64,000 bases of DNA from a virus: the IMG/VR virus record IMGVR_UViG_3300031972_002446, positions 101,941 through 165,940 of that record; one strand, 5' to 3'. This document shows, in pieces, positions 27,394 through 35,494 of this stretch. Positions within the stretch are counted from its first letter, which is position 1; the number at the start of each line of letters is the position of its first letter. The translations under genes were made by a program, and so were the position numbers. The notes under the pieces were generated by a model. The model was given only the letters and a program-made list of their open reading frames with translations, did no database searches and was not told the origin of the DNA.

Positions 27394-27862
27394 AATACTT
27401 AAATATTCTCTTTGAAGTTTTGAATATAATATCAGACCACATAGCCTGATCATAATCTTTTGATTCTAATACGTAGTCATACCGAGTTGATTTTTCCCAA
27501 GACTCTGCTATTTCCTTTGACATGGCCACATTTATAGAGCATGGTAGGTCATATCTAATGATAGAGCTTTCCTTATCACTCGTCATTGTAGAAGGTTGTT
27601 TTAAATGATCTATTAATAATACAGGTATATGAAATTGTATTGATATATTTTTACATGTTTGGTGATATAGGATTTTATTATTACACACTATGAGTTGAGG
27701 TATTTCTTTTCCGAAATATAATTGATCCATAGTAATTAATTTATGTTTAAGTTTTTTAATTTTATCTTCAAATAATATATTATCTACATTAGTCCATAAT
27801 ATATTTATACTATCTGATTTTGTTATGTATTCTCTAGAAAGTATTCCTGATACTGAGTTCAT
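27386..27862 (-). CDS. GT-B N-terminal-like protein (158 aa)
   Basis: Alpha/beta protein with QLIVCNNKILYHQTCKNI, HIPVLLIDHLKQP and SINVAMSKEIAESW, the order seen in the N-terminal half of GT-B glycosyltransferases (donor half absent). It overlaps its upstream neighbour by an ATGA and its downstream one by 8 bases. It could be a half-domain working with the adjacent GT4 enzymes, or a decayed enzyme. I do not recognise a specific family. Confidence 0.45.
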   Translation of the reverse strand: MNSVSGILSREYITKSDSINILWTNVDNILFEDKIKKLKHKLITMDQLYFGKEIPQLIVCNNKILYHQTCKNISIQFHIPVLLIDHLKQPSTMTSDKESSIIRYDLPCSINVAMSKEIAESWEKSTRYDYVLESKDYDQAMWSDIIFKTSKRIFKYYG

Positions 27863-28965
27863 TTAAAAAGCTCTTTTAAAAAGTGTTGTTCTGTAAATAT
27901 TTGTTTATCAAAATTATTAAGTTTATCTTGTTTTTGTTTTTGATCCATTTCGTATGCTTCTCGCATAGAGCTTCTGATTGAATCTAAGAATGGCTCTCTC
28001 CACTTTTCATATATTGTGAATGTATTTTCCATATAAAAGTCTTTACTGTACACATTCGTTAATATGCTTTCTATTTCGATACCGTTTTGGTTATTAATAT
28101 ATGTATTGGCACCGGTTCCAGAATTTACTATTGTAATATTATCAAATAACATAGATTCTATAGAGCTTGCTCCAAAATTTTGAGCTTTACAAACATCTAC
28201 ATAACAGTCGCACTGGTTATGCATTCTCATAATATATTCTTGTTCGTAATGCCCTACTATAATTCTTGGTATTTGGGATGTTTTAGCATCTATTCTTAGC
28301 GACCTTTCTATCTGCTTTATGTCATAGGCTATCATTCTTTCACTTTCCTGATCATCAAAACCCTGCATATCAGTTTTAATTAACAACTTAACATCATCGT
28401 TTTTAGTAAACTCCATTAAAAAAGCCGCTATTAAAGCTTTTATATTATTTTTATCTTTATGTTTCGCAATATAGTAAAAAACAAAATCATTATCTTGATT
28501 ATCAAATAGATCAGGATGATCTTTATTAAAATGCTCCATATTAAATGGCTCAGGTATTATATTGGTTTTAATATTTACACCAGCATCTAGAATAGATTGA
28601 CGAGACCAAACAGAAGGAACAATCACCCTATCCATCATATTGATTCTTTCAGCCCATCCCGTATGTCCAATATTGTATGTATCTACTATAGGTATGCATA
28701 CATTTTCACCAAATTCTTCTCTATATTCAAAACAATTAGCAAAACCATGCTGAATAACCATATCATAATTTTGACTGATATTATCTTCAAATTCCACATA
28801 GTCTTTACCTGCTTCGTTACTATTATCTAAGTAGGGAGTAAAATATATGGGCCTAATAGATAAGTTTATATCAAAATCATAGCCTAAAGCATCTATGTAT
28901 CTTCTAGCAGATCTTCCCAGACCAGTATTTTCTTTATAGGGTCCTATATATAGTATATTCTTCAT
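27859..28965 (-). CDS. GT4-family glycosyltransferase (368 aa)
   Basis: A GT-B glycosyltransferase. The N-terminus (ILYIGPYKENTGLGRSARR) has the Gly-rich acceptor loop. RVIVPSVWSRQSILDAGV is the classic end of the first Rossmann half, and FGASSIESMLFDN gives the donor-binding E..E region near residues 270-280. It should transfer a sugar from an activated donor in the cytoplasm. It lies eight bases after a second GT4 gene and precedes the smaller cluster members by an ATGA overlap. Donor and acceptor cannot be deduced; candidates are phage DNA, virion protein or host envelope. Confidence 0.85.
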   Translation of the reverse strand: MKNILYIGPYKENTGLGRSARRYIDALGYDFDINLSIRPIYFTPYLDNSNEAGKDYVEFEDNISQNYDMVIQHGFANCFEYREEFGENVCIPIVDTYNIGHTGWAERINMMDRVIVPSVWSRQSILDAGVNIKTNIIPEPFNMEHFNKDHPDLFDNQDNDFVFYYIAKHKDKNNIKALIAAFLMEFTKNDDVKLLIKTDMQGFDDQESERMIAYDIKQIERSLRIDAKTSQIPRIIVGHYEQEYIMRMHNQCDCYVDVCKAQNFGASSIESMLFDNITIVNSGTGANTYINNQNGIEIESILTNVYSKDFYMENTFTIYEKWREPFLDSIRSSMREAYEMDQKQKQDKLNNFDKQIFTEQHFLKELFK

Positions 28966-28973
28966 ATTGTCTT

Positions 28974-30584
28974 TTAATAGTTAAGAAAGTCTTTTTGAGC
29001 AATAATATTTCGATCTTTTAAGAATCCATTAAGCATTTTTTTATTATTAAACCATACTTCCAATACTTTTTTAGCATCTTCTCTACCATAGGGTTGAGAT
29101 TGATTATCTCCGTTTAGAATATAACCTAAATCCAGAGCTTTAACCATTTGCTGTATAAAAAAACTATCTTTAAGAGATTGCTCTTGAATAATATTATCTA
29201 TAATGTAGTATATAAACTCACGATTATTCTCTAGATCTGGTACGGACTTGTTGATTTGATCGAAATAGGAACCAGGTAAAGGTTTCCATCTTTTATATGA
29301 TAGTTTCTCAGTATTATCAAAAATTTCTTCAAATATATTACAAGTCTTATCCCATGAGTGTTTATCTAACACACTTTGCCTTATTTTAGTTTTAATATCT
29401 AACATATCTATATGTGGCATGTTTAGATAATTTTCTATAATCTTTACACAATCTTTGTTGTTGGGTAAAACTCTTATAGCACTACTTTCCTGCTCTGTAA
29501 ATAATGACTGCACGCTCACAGAAGCACAACTTAAATCTTCTGCAAGCTCTTGCATTGCTCCGTGGTCTATATTAATAAAAGGTATCCCGCACGACGCTGC
29601 TTCTAAAGGAGGTATACCAAATCCTTCGCATATGGCGTATTGTAAGTATACATCGAATATATTGTATATCTGACATAAATCTACATCTTCGACCCCATGA
29701 GATACTTGCGATAATATCATGGATTTATTACCGCATTTAGGACAGATAGATTTTTCACCTTTCCAAACCATAGGTTGCCAATTCTTGCATTTTTTGCAAA
29801 AATATGTGAAAAAGACTTTATTGCAAATGTCGTATCTTAATAAAAGCTCTGGTATGTCCCAACCATGAGTCTCTGGGTAGCTGGTATGTAAATATAAGTA
29901 CGCATTGTCATGCTTGGCGCTAATTTGAGAAAACACATCTAATACGTCTGGTATGAGTTTTCTTTTCTGATTTCTCATAACACTCCCTATTACAAATGCA
30001 TCAAGAGGAATATTATGTTTTTGACGTACTGTGATTTTGTTTTGAGGTTTAAAAATATCAGTATCTATAGAATCTTTTACGACACCGTCAACCCTTAGAT
30101 TATATCTATTTTCTATCTCTTTTTTTGCCCACAGGGTATGAGTTAATAGGGTGTCGCAGTTTTTAATACAATCCAACCACTCTGCTCGAACAGGGAAGCT
30201 ATCTATCGTTGGTGCTAATATCCAGTGAAATTTCTCTCTAAAAACAGAAGCTCTTTGAAAAAGAGCCATCATCACATCTCTGAAATCTACAACAATATCT
30301 GGTTGAAAATCCGCCACCACTAGATCAAAACGCCATTGACCAAATTGATTAGAAAAATTAGATGAATAAGAATTAAATCTTTCGTCTTTTTGGTCTACTG
30401 CATTGGGGTAGATCTTCCATTTTTCCGATTCTGCTTTTGAAGTCTCCACTGTTCTATAACAGGAGAGTTCCGCTATATCGTATTTATTGGTTTTATATAA
30501 TCTACTCAGTATAGATTTAGTATAATTACCATAGCCAGAGTTTACTTGACCCGATTCGGTGCAAAAAAGTATTTTCTTTTTCAT
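28974..30584 (-). CDS. GT4-family glycosyltransferase with inserted zinc ribbon (536 aa)
   Basis: GT-B fold: N-terminal loop near NSGYGNYTKSIL, CDTLLTHTLWAKKEIE at the end of the first half, donor half beginning FVIGSVMRNQKRK, and CEGFGIPPLEAASCGIPF at 319-336 with the conserved Glu pair. Inside the donor half, residues 263-284 carry two CxxC knuckles (C263/C266, C281/C284), a small zinc ribbon not part of ordinary GT4 enzymes. About 110 residues follow the catalytic core and are helical. It is the first gene of the glycosylation cluster, after a terminator that ends the SSB transcript. Confidence 0.85.
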   Translation of the reverse strand: MKKKILFCTESGQVNSGYGNYTKSILSRLYKTNKYDIAELSCYRTVETSKAESEKWKIYPNAVDQKDERFNSYSSNFSNQFGQWRFDLVVADFQPDIVVDFRDVMMALFQRASVFREKFHWILAPTIDSFPVRAEWLDCIKNCDTLLTHTLWAKKEIENRYNLRVDGVVKDSIDTDIFKPQNKITVRQKHNIPLDAFVIGSVMRNQKRKLIPDVLDVFSQISAKHDNAYLYLHTSYPETHGWDIPELLLRYDICNKVFFTYFCKKCKNWQPMVWKGEKSICPKCGNKSMILSQVSHGVEDVDLCQIYNIFDVYLQYAICEGFGIPPLEAASCGIPFINIDHGAMQELAEDLSCASVSVQSLFTEQESSAIRVLPNNKDCVKIIENYLNMPHIDMLDIKTKIRQSVLDKHSWDKTCNIFEEIFDNTEKLSYKRWKPLPGSYFDQINKSVPDLENNREFIYYIIDNIIQEQSLKDSFFIQQMVKALDLGYILNGDNQSQPYGREDAKKVLEVWFNNKKMLNGFLKDRNIIAQKDFLNY

Positions 30585-30613
30585 ATTAATAAATATAATA
30601 ATGTTGAGTATAT

Positions 30614-30652
30614 AAAAAATGTATGGGGGCCTATCATATTAATAAACCCCCA
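30614..30652 (-). terminator. intrinsic terminator downstream of SSB
   Basis: On the minus strand TGGGGG (30652-30647) pairs with CCCCCA (30629-30624) around a 17-base AT-rich loop, followed by TACATTTTTTA. It lies 25 bases after the SSB stop codon. Confidence 0.65.
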
Positions 30653-30677
30653 CACATCAACAACAACACACTAAAAC

Positions 30678-31073
30678 CTAAAAAGCAACTGCTTCCTCGG
30701 TAGTCTCTGTCGTACCACTAGTTGTGGGCTTATTGCTAGATTTAGCAACCTTTTGAATTCGAGCAAAATTATTTACTCTGATCTTCATGGTTGATCGTTT
30801 TACACCATCTTTTTCCCAGGAGTCATTTCTAAGAGAGCCTTCAATCATAACTAAGTCTCCCTTCCTGAAAGATGAGGCAATAGCCTCTGCCCCAGTATCC
30901 CATGCTTCACAATTAACAAAAGTTGTAACCTTATCTCTTTCTCCATTATTTTTAGTAAATTCTCTAGAAACAGCTACAGTAAAATTTACTACGGCGGTTT
31001 CTTTACCTGACGGATTTACATATCTAATCTCAGGATCTCTAGCGAGGTTACCTCTCAAAATTACTAAATTCAT
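30678..31073 (-). CDS. ssb: single-stranded DNA-binding protein (131 aa)
   Basis: A bacterial-type SSB. It starts MNLVILRGNLARDPEIRY, and the OB fold runs to about residue 107 with TTFVNCEAWDTGAEAIASSFRKGDLVMIEGSL, all canonical. The tail is short and Thr/Ser-rich and ends EEAVAF: the final Phe is kept, but the usual acidic DDDIPF-type tip is weak, so recruitment of host SSB partners may be altered. It coats ssDNA during phage replication. A strong promoter and GGAAGGA ribosome site lie upstream, and a terminator follows, so it is a single-gene unit. Confidence 0.97.
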   Translation of the reverse strand: MNLVILRGNLARDPEIRYVNPSGKETAVVNFTVAVSREFTKNNGERDKVTTFVNCEAWDTGAEAIASSFRKGDLVMIEGSLRNDSWEKDGVKRSTMKIRVNNFARIQKVAKSSNKPTTSGTTETTEEAVAF

Positions 31074-31109
31074 AATAAATTCCTTCCAATCTATAAAGTA
31101 AAGGGTTGC

Positions 31110-31149
31110 TGACTACATTTATTATACGGCGAGATCTAGTCGTAGTCAA
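31110..31149 (-). promoter_or_regulatory. strong sigma-70 promoter of ssb with flanking inverted repeat
   Basis: On the minus strand TTGACT (31149-31144) is 17 bases from a perfect TATAAT (31126-31121). A 7-bp inverted repeat brackets it: GTAGTCA at 31142-31148 overlaps the -35 box and TGACTAC at 31110-31116 covers the start-point area. The leader to the ssb ATG is about 40 bases and has a good ribosome site. The repeat arms look like an operator, but could be chance. Confidence 0.75.
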
Positions 31150-31150
31150 G

Positions 31151-32758
31151 CTAGACTTGCCAACATTTCTTAACAATATAAGAATCACGATTTTTAGATT
31201 TATCTAAAGTTATTAATACGGTATTACCTTCTATCAGTAAATCTTTATATTTGATGTATTCTTCTGGAAATATAACAAGATCGGTGATTCCTGTAGAATC
31301 TGCAATTTTAACAAAAGCCATTTCTTGTCCCGGATTTAAACCTCTTTTAGTTTTTATAACATTAATATCACTAACTTCTGCGCCTACGATAGGTGTTTTG
31401 GGACATTTATCATTATTTAGATCTTTACATTCAGAATTAGCCGAGTAAATATCACACCCATCTATTTTATGGCATGTTAAAGAGGTCCCCAAATGAAACT
31501 TTTCGTTATCTGCTATCCATTCAGGAGTATCGTCAAGATTGTAAGGAGGGTTGTTAATGCTTTTAATAATGGAAGATATTATGTTTTTTCTTTTAGCTGT
31601 AATTTTTTTTACGTCATTATTTATTAATTTATCAAGTATTAACGATATCTCTGTGTTTTTATCAATAAATTGTTCAGCTATAGTAAGCTCTCTATCTGTC
31701 AAACTATTTAAACAATCATAGTAAAATAGCATACGATTTCTTGATATAGTTATATTATCTATAGCTCCTACGGATATTAAGGCTTTAGCTGCTGTAGAGT
31801 TGATATGTCTAAGAAATTTATAATATAATTCAATAAATGTTATATTGTCTAATTCTATATTAGATAATAAATCTTTTATTTTTTCAAAAACAGAGTTGCC
31901 AACTCCTTTAACATTTGTTAAACCAAAACATATATTACCTTTAGTAGATATAAAAAAATCTTTTTCGGGTTGTTGGATAGAGGGTCCATATACTTCTATA
32001 TCCATCTGATTAGCATTGCCTATAAGCTCTTGTATTTCTCTCAAAGGATCCATTTTATCTTTAGCAAATTTTAAGTAAGATGCAAAAAAATGTTTAGGGA
32101 AATGAGCTTTAACATAAGCAGACAGGTAGGCGTTGTAAGCATAGCTAACAGCATGGCTTTTATTAAAAGAATATCTTTGAGATTTTTCAATCCAACCAAA
32201 AATCTGCTCAGCCTCATCTTTATTGATAATTTTGGCACTTGATGACTTTTTCATAAAAAGTTTTTTAATTTTCATCATCTCTTCTGGCTTCTTTTTACCA
32301 ATAGCTTTACGTAGCTTATCTGCTTCTGTCAAGTCAAATTCTGCTACATGTTGACATATTTGCATCGCTTGTTCTTGATATACCATTTCTCCATATGTTG
32401 TTTTTAAAATAGGCTCTAAAGAAGGATGAAAGAAATCTATCTCCTCTTGTAAATTTTTCTTATCTATATAATGATTGCTAACAGATTTACCATCTCTGTA
32501 AGCCTCTAAACAACCCGGTCGCATGATACTAATTAGCGCTGATAATTGTTCTATATTTTCTGGCTTAAGTTTTTTAGACATCATTTGACCCAACCTAGAC
32601 TCTAACTGAAAACACCCCTTAGTGTTTCCTTCAGCTATTAGTCTCCATGTTTGTGGACAATCCAAGTCTATTTTCTCTATATCAATATCTATATCGATAC
32701 CACCATCAGCATTTACATCAAAACAGCAGTTGCACTCATTAAAAGATATATGTTTCAT
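31151..32758 (-). CDS. dnaE: DNA polymerase III alpha subunit, C-terminal half (fingers onward) (535 aa)
   Basis: Second half of a split replicative polymerase. It begins, after ~20 residues, exactly where the first half stops (IDIDIEKIDL in the linker before GNTKGCFQLES). Visible blocks are QLSALISIMRPG (72-82), TTYGEMVYQEQAMQI (120-134), the fingers motif SFNKSHAVSYAY (197-208), HhH-like LTNVKGVGNSVFEKI and a C-terminal OB-like domain (VGAEVSDINVIKTKRG to the end). The fingers bind incoming dNTP, but all three catalytic Asp residues are in the other gene, so the proteins must assemble in trans. Start overlaps the exonuclease stop by ATGA. The ssb promoter overlaps its 3' edge. Confidence 0.93.
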   Translation of the reverse strand: MKHISFNECNCCFDVNADGGIDIDIDIEKIDLDCPQTWRLIAEGNTKGCFQLESRLGQMMSKKLKPENIEQLSALISIMRPGCLEAYRDGKSVSNHYIDKKNLQEEIDFFHPSLEPILKTTYGEMVYQEQAMQICQHVAEFDLTEADKLRKAIGKKKPEEMMKIKKLFMKKSSSAKIINKDEAEQIFGWIEKSQRYSFNKSHAVSYAYNAYLSAYVKAHFPKHFFASYLKFAKDKMDPLREIQELIGNANQMDIEVYGPSIQQPEKDFFISTKGNICFGLTNVKGVGNSVFEKIKDLLSNIELDNITFIELYYKFLRHINSTAAKALISVGAIDNITISRNRMLFYYDCLNSLTDRELTIAEQFIDKNTEISLILDKLINNDVKKITAKRKNIISSIIKSINNPPYNLDDTPEWIADNEKFHLGTSLTCHKIDGCDIYSANSECKDLNNDKCPKTPIVGAEVSDINVIKTKRGLNPGQEMAFVKIADSTGITDLVIFPEEYIKYKDLLIEGNTVLITLDKSKNRDSYIVKKCWQV

Positions 32759-33453
32759 GTTTTAAACGCATCCTTAAATTTAATTTTTTGACTCAAGCTT
32801 TTATGAAGTTTTAAAAATCTAATCAAGATATTAGCACAATCTTCTACATCTTTAATAGCGTCATGAGCATTATCCTTACTAAGACCTAAATAATCTCTCA
32901 TATTATCCAGAGATAACGATTTGACTTCGGAGATATAGGTTGTCCACATAAACATCACATGTAATAAGTCGATTTTATCCCTGGGGTGAAATAGACAAGT
33001 CTCTCCCTCCCTATTAGTATTATCATATTTTTGACTTAGCCTATTTACAATAGTCATGTCAAACCTGAGTATATTATACCCGCAAGCTATAGGTGCTGTA
33101 AACTGTGATTTTTTACCGCCATAACCTTTATAATGATATTTATCTAAATATGATACAAACTGAGCCCATGATTGTTTCTGTTCCGGATATTTTTTCCAGT
33201 CTTTTAAAATCTGTGCTGCCGATACCGATTTAACCTTGCCGTGCCAATCTAAAATATCAGAATCAGTATAAGGGTTATCTATAGAGCAGTCTTCTAGTTT
33301 TTCGGGCTTGATAAATGTATTAAACTGAGATTTATCAATGATTTCTAATCTAATTGGGTCTACCATCACCGATGATAGTTGAACAGGGCTGCACAGCGAT
33401 GGATCCTTGCCATCTGTTTCAAAATCAAAGACACAAATTTTATTTTTAATCAT
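32755..33453 (-). CDS. DnaQ-like 3'-5' exonuclease (232 aa)
   Basis: DEDDh exonuclease: motif I CVFDFETDG with D10 and E12, motif II in GYNILRFDMTIVNRL, motif III AHDAIKDVEDC with H197 and D202. It is expected to proofread for the split phage polymerase. The gene lies between the two polymerase halves and overlaps the downstream half by ATGA and the upstream 58-residue gene by ATGA, so all are probably made in fixed ratio. Length suits a single exonuclease domain with no clamp-binding extension I can see. Confidence 0.93.
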   Translation of the reverse strand: MIKNKICVFDFETDGKDPSLCSPVQLSSVMVDPIRLEIIDKSQFNTFIKPEKLEDCSIDNPYTDSDILDWHGKVKSVSAAQILKDWKKYPEQKQSWAQFVSYLDKYHYKGYGGKKSQFTAPIACGYNILRFDMTIVNRLSQKYDNTNREGETCLFHPRDKIDLLHVMFMWTTYISEVKSLSLDNMRDYLGLSKDNAHDAIKDVEDCANILIRFLKLHKSLSQKIKFKDAFKT

Positions 33454-33626
33454 TTAATCTCTTCTACTTTCTTTTTATATTCGAATAAAACATTTTTGTT
33501 GTTTTCTAAATCGACAGCATTACTTTGTATTTCACAACAACTTTTTTTTATTTCTGGTACCTTCAGATACTCTCTATTTTTATATGTAAATCTTTGTCCA
33601 GTTTTTAGTTTAGAAAAATCTATCAT
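33450..33626 (-). CDS. small conserved-looking protein between polymerase and exonuclease (58 aa)
   Basis: A 58-codon gene joined by ATGA overlaps at both ends: its ATG overlaps the stop of the polymerase N-half and its stop overlaps the exonuclease ATG. The protein begins MIDFSKLKTGQRFTYKNREY and has a CC pair and SNAVDLENNKNVLF, ending KVEEIK. This resembles small phage proteins of the form 'LkxGxxFxYxgxxYxKv...NAVdLxxGxxxxF'. Function unknown; the exact coupling argues it is translated. It fills what would otherwise be a 170-base gap. Confidence 0.8.
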   Translation of the reverse strand: MIDFSKLKTGQRFTYKNREYLKVPEIKKSCCEIQSNAVDLENNKNVLFEYKKKVEEIK

Positions 33627-35494
33627 ACTATAGCCTTTATTTTTAGTGTTCTTTGAGTGTGCATTATTTTATCAAGTAAAGCGATACCTAAAATATCGAA
33701 CTTAATAACACCTATAGATTCTAGATCTCCCATTTCGAAACCAGCGATACTTTGTTTTGTCTTAGTATCCCATAACATAGGACATATAGAGCTTAATTCG
33801 TTATTAGCGATTGCGATACCAGCAGCATGTTTAGATTGATTATATTTCGACCCTTCAAGCCTGATTGCTTGTTCAAACCTTTTTGAAAGAGGACCTTGCA
33901 ATTCTCCTTTATCATCTATATAACACCAGTCTTTTAATTTTTTAGAATTATTTTCCAAAGACCATTTGATAATGGAAGCATCTTCCATTTCCTGTAATTC
34001 GTCTGCAATTTTAGCTTCATCAGGAATATTTTTAGTTATACGATTCATTTCTTCAAAAGAAATATTACCGTATACTCTTAAAACTTCCTTCAGAGCCCCT
34101 CTACCTTTAAGTGTATTAAAAGTTATCATTTGAGAAACTTTGTCATTGCCGTATTTATCTTTAATATAATTAATGATAGATTCTCTATATTCGATAGGGA
34201 CATCTACATCAATATCGGGCATAGATATATGAGATTTAGTGTTTCTGCCTGTGTTATAGAATCTTTCGAAAATTAAATTATATTTAAGAGGATCAATTGC
34301 TGTGATACCAATCAAATAAGAAACCAAGCATCCCGCAGCACTACCCCTACCGGGACCAGGCAAACAGTTTTGAGATTTAACATATTCTACAATATCTCTG
34401 ACAATTAAAAAGTAACTTGCAAGGTTTGCAGCTTCTAGAACTTCAAATTCTTTCTTAACCCTATCTACATATATTTGATGTTTATCTTTGGGTATTATGT
34501 CTTTTATTTTTTGCTTCCAACCTATTCTACATAATTCTCGAATATATTCTATGGGGGTTTGTTTGTTTGGACATCTAAAATCTGGAAGTTGTGGAGAGAT
34601 TAATATATTGTAGTCCTCGCAAAGACTGTCTATTTTTAGAGTATTTTCTAATTCTTCCTTGTCGTGTATTTCAGACATCTCTTCAGCCGAAAGTATATAA
34701 TATTTATCGGAAGTAAAGAATGATGACAAGGGAACTTTTTCTTCATTTATTATTTTTTTTGATATTTCAGGAAGTGTTGTCTTTAAAGAACTACATAACA
34801 AAACTCTTTGATCTACAGCATCCGCCATTTCACAGTAATGAGCGTCTATAGTAGCGACTCTTTGTAAATTATTATCTATTGCTAATTGTCTTAGATTTTT
34901 ACCAATAGTTTGTTGATGGGTATTATCTGTGTCCATAAGCTGTATTTCTACATAGACATTGTCTTTACCAAATACCTCTTGCAATTGCTCAATATGTTTT
35001 AATCCTTTATCTTGCCAATTGTCTACTAAGGATTCTTTTTCGAAACTATAAATTTCATTACCTAGAGTAGAACCCGGATGTCCAGATATACATATCAAAT
35101 TCTGTTTATTTATTATTTTTTTTAATATTTGAATATCGAGTCTTGGTTTATGATAAAAATATTTTTCGTTATTAGATAAAGATACTATCTTAATCAGATC
35201 TTGCCAGCCATCATAATTTTTACAAAGGACTACGAGATGTGATAATGATTTTTTATTTTTATCTTTTATTGATGCGTCGCTATTGGTAATATACAACTCG
35301 CAACCCATAATTGGTTTGATATCATTTTTCTTCATGGTTTTATAGAAATCTACATTTCCAGATATAGTACCATGATCTGTAATAGCACAGGACTTAAAGC
35401 CTAACTTTTTACATCTTTTGGCTATTTGTTCAGGTTTGGAGAGCCCGTCCAATAAGCTATAATGACTATGCACATGTAAAGGGATGTACATCAA
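33623..35494 (-). CDS. dnaE: DNA polymerase III alpha subunit, N-terminal half (PHP and palm) (623 aa)
   Basis: First half of the split C-family polymerase. The PHP domain opens with HVHSHYSLLDG (7-17) and ITDHGTISG, with metal-ligand His and Asp kept. The palm has PGPGRGSAAGC near 376-387, PDIDVD near 425-430 with two catalytic Asp, and IKFDILGI near 598-605 with the third. The protein ends about 20 residues later, in the linker to the fingers, which are encoded by the other gene. No intein sequence is present at the break. It overlaps the upstream nuclease gene by ATGA. Confidence 0.95.
   Translation of the reverse strand: MMYIPLHVHSHYSLLDGLSKPEQIAKRCKKLGFKSCAITDHGTISGNVDFYKTMKKNDIKPIMGCELYITNSDASIKDKNKKSLSHLVVLCKNYDGWQDLIKIVSLSNNEKYFYHKPRLDIQILKKIINKQNLICISGHPGSTLGNEIYSFEKESLVDNWQDKGLKHIEQLQEVFGKDNVYVEIQLMDTDNTHQQTIGKNLRQLAIDNNLQRVATIDAHYCEMADAVDQRVLLCSSLKTTLPEISKKIINEEKVPLSSFFTSDKYYILSAEEMSEIHDKEELENTLKIDSLCEDYNILISPQLPDFRCPNKQTPIEYIRELCRIGWKQKIKDIIPKDKHQIYVDRVKKEFEVLEAANLASYFLIVRDIVEYVKSQNCLPGPGRGSAAGCLVSYLIGITAIDPLKYNLIFERFYNTGRNTKSHISMPDIDVDVPIEYRESIINYIKDKYGNDKVSQMITFNTLKGRGALKEVLRVYGNISFEEMNRITKNIPDEAKIADELQEMEDASIIKWSLENNSKKLKDWCYIDDKGELQGPLSKRFEQAIRLEGSKYNQSKHAAGIAIANNELSSICPMLWDTKTKQSIAGFEMGDLESIGVIKFDILGIALLDKIMHTQRTLKIKAIV

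Noticed and set aside
33450-33700. Intein or intron causing the DnaE split
   Set aside because: No Cys/Ser-start or His-Asn-Cys end, no intein blocks, and the break area is filled by the 58-residue gene and the exonuclease in normal coupling.
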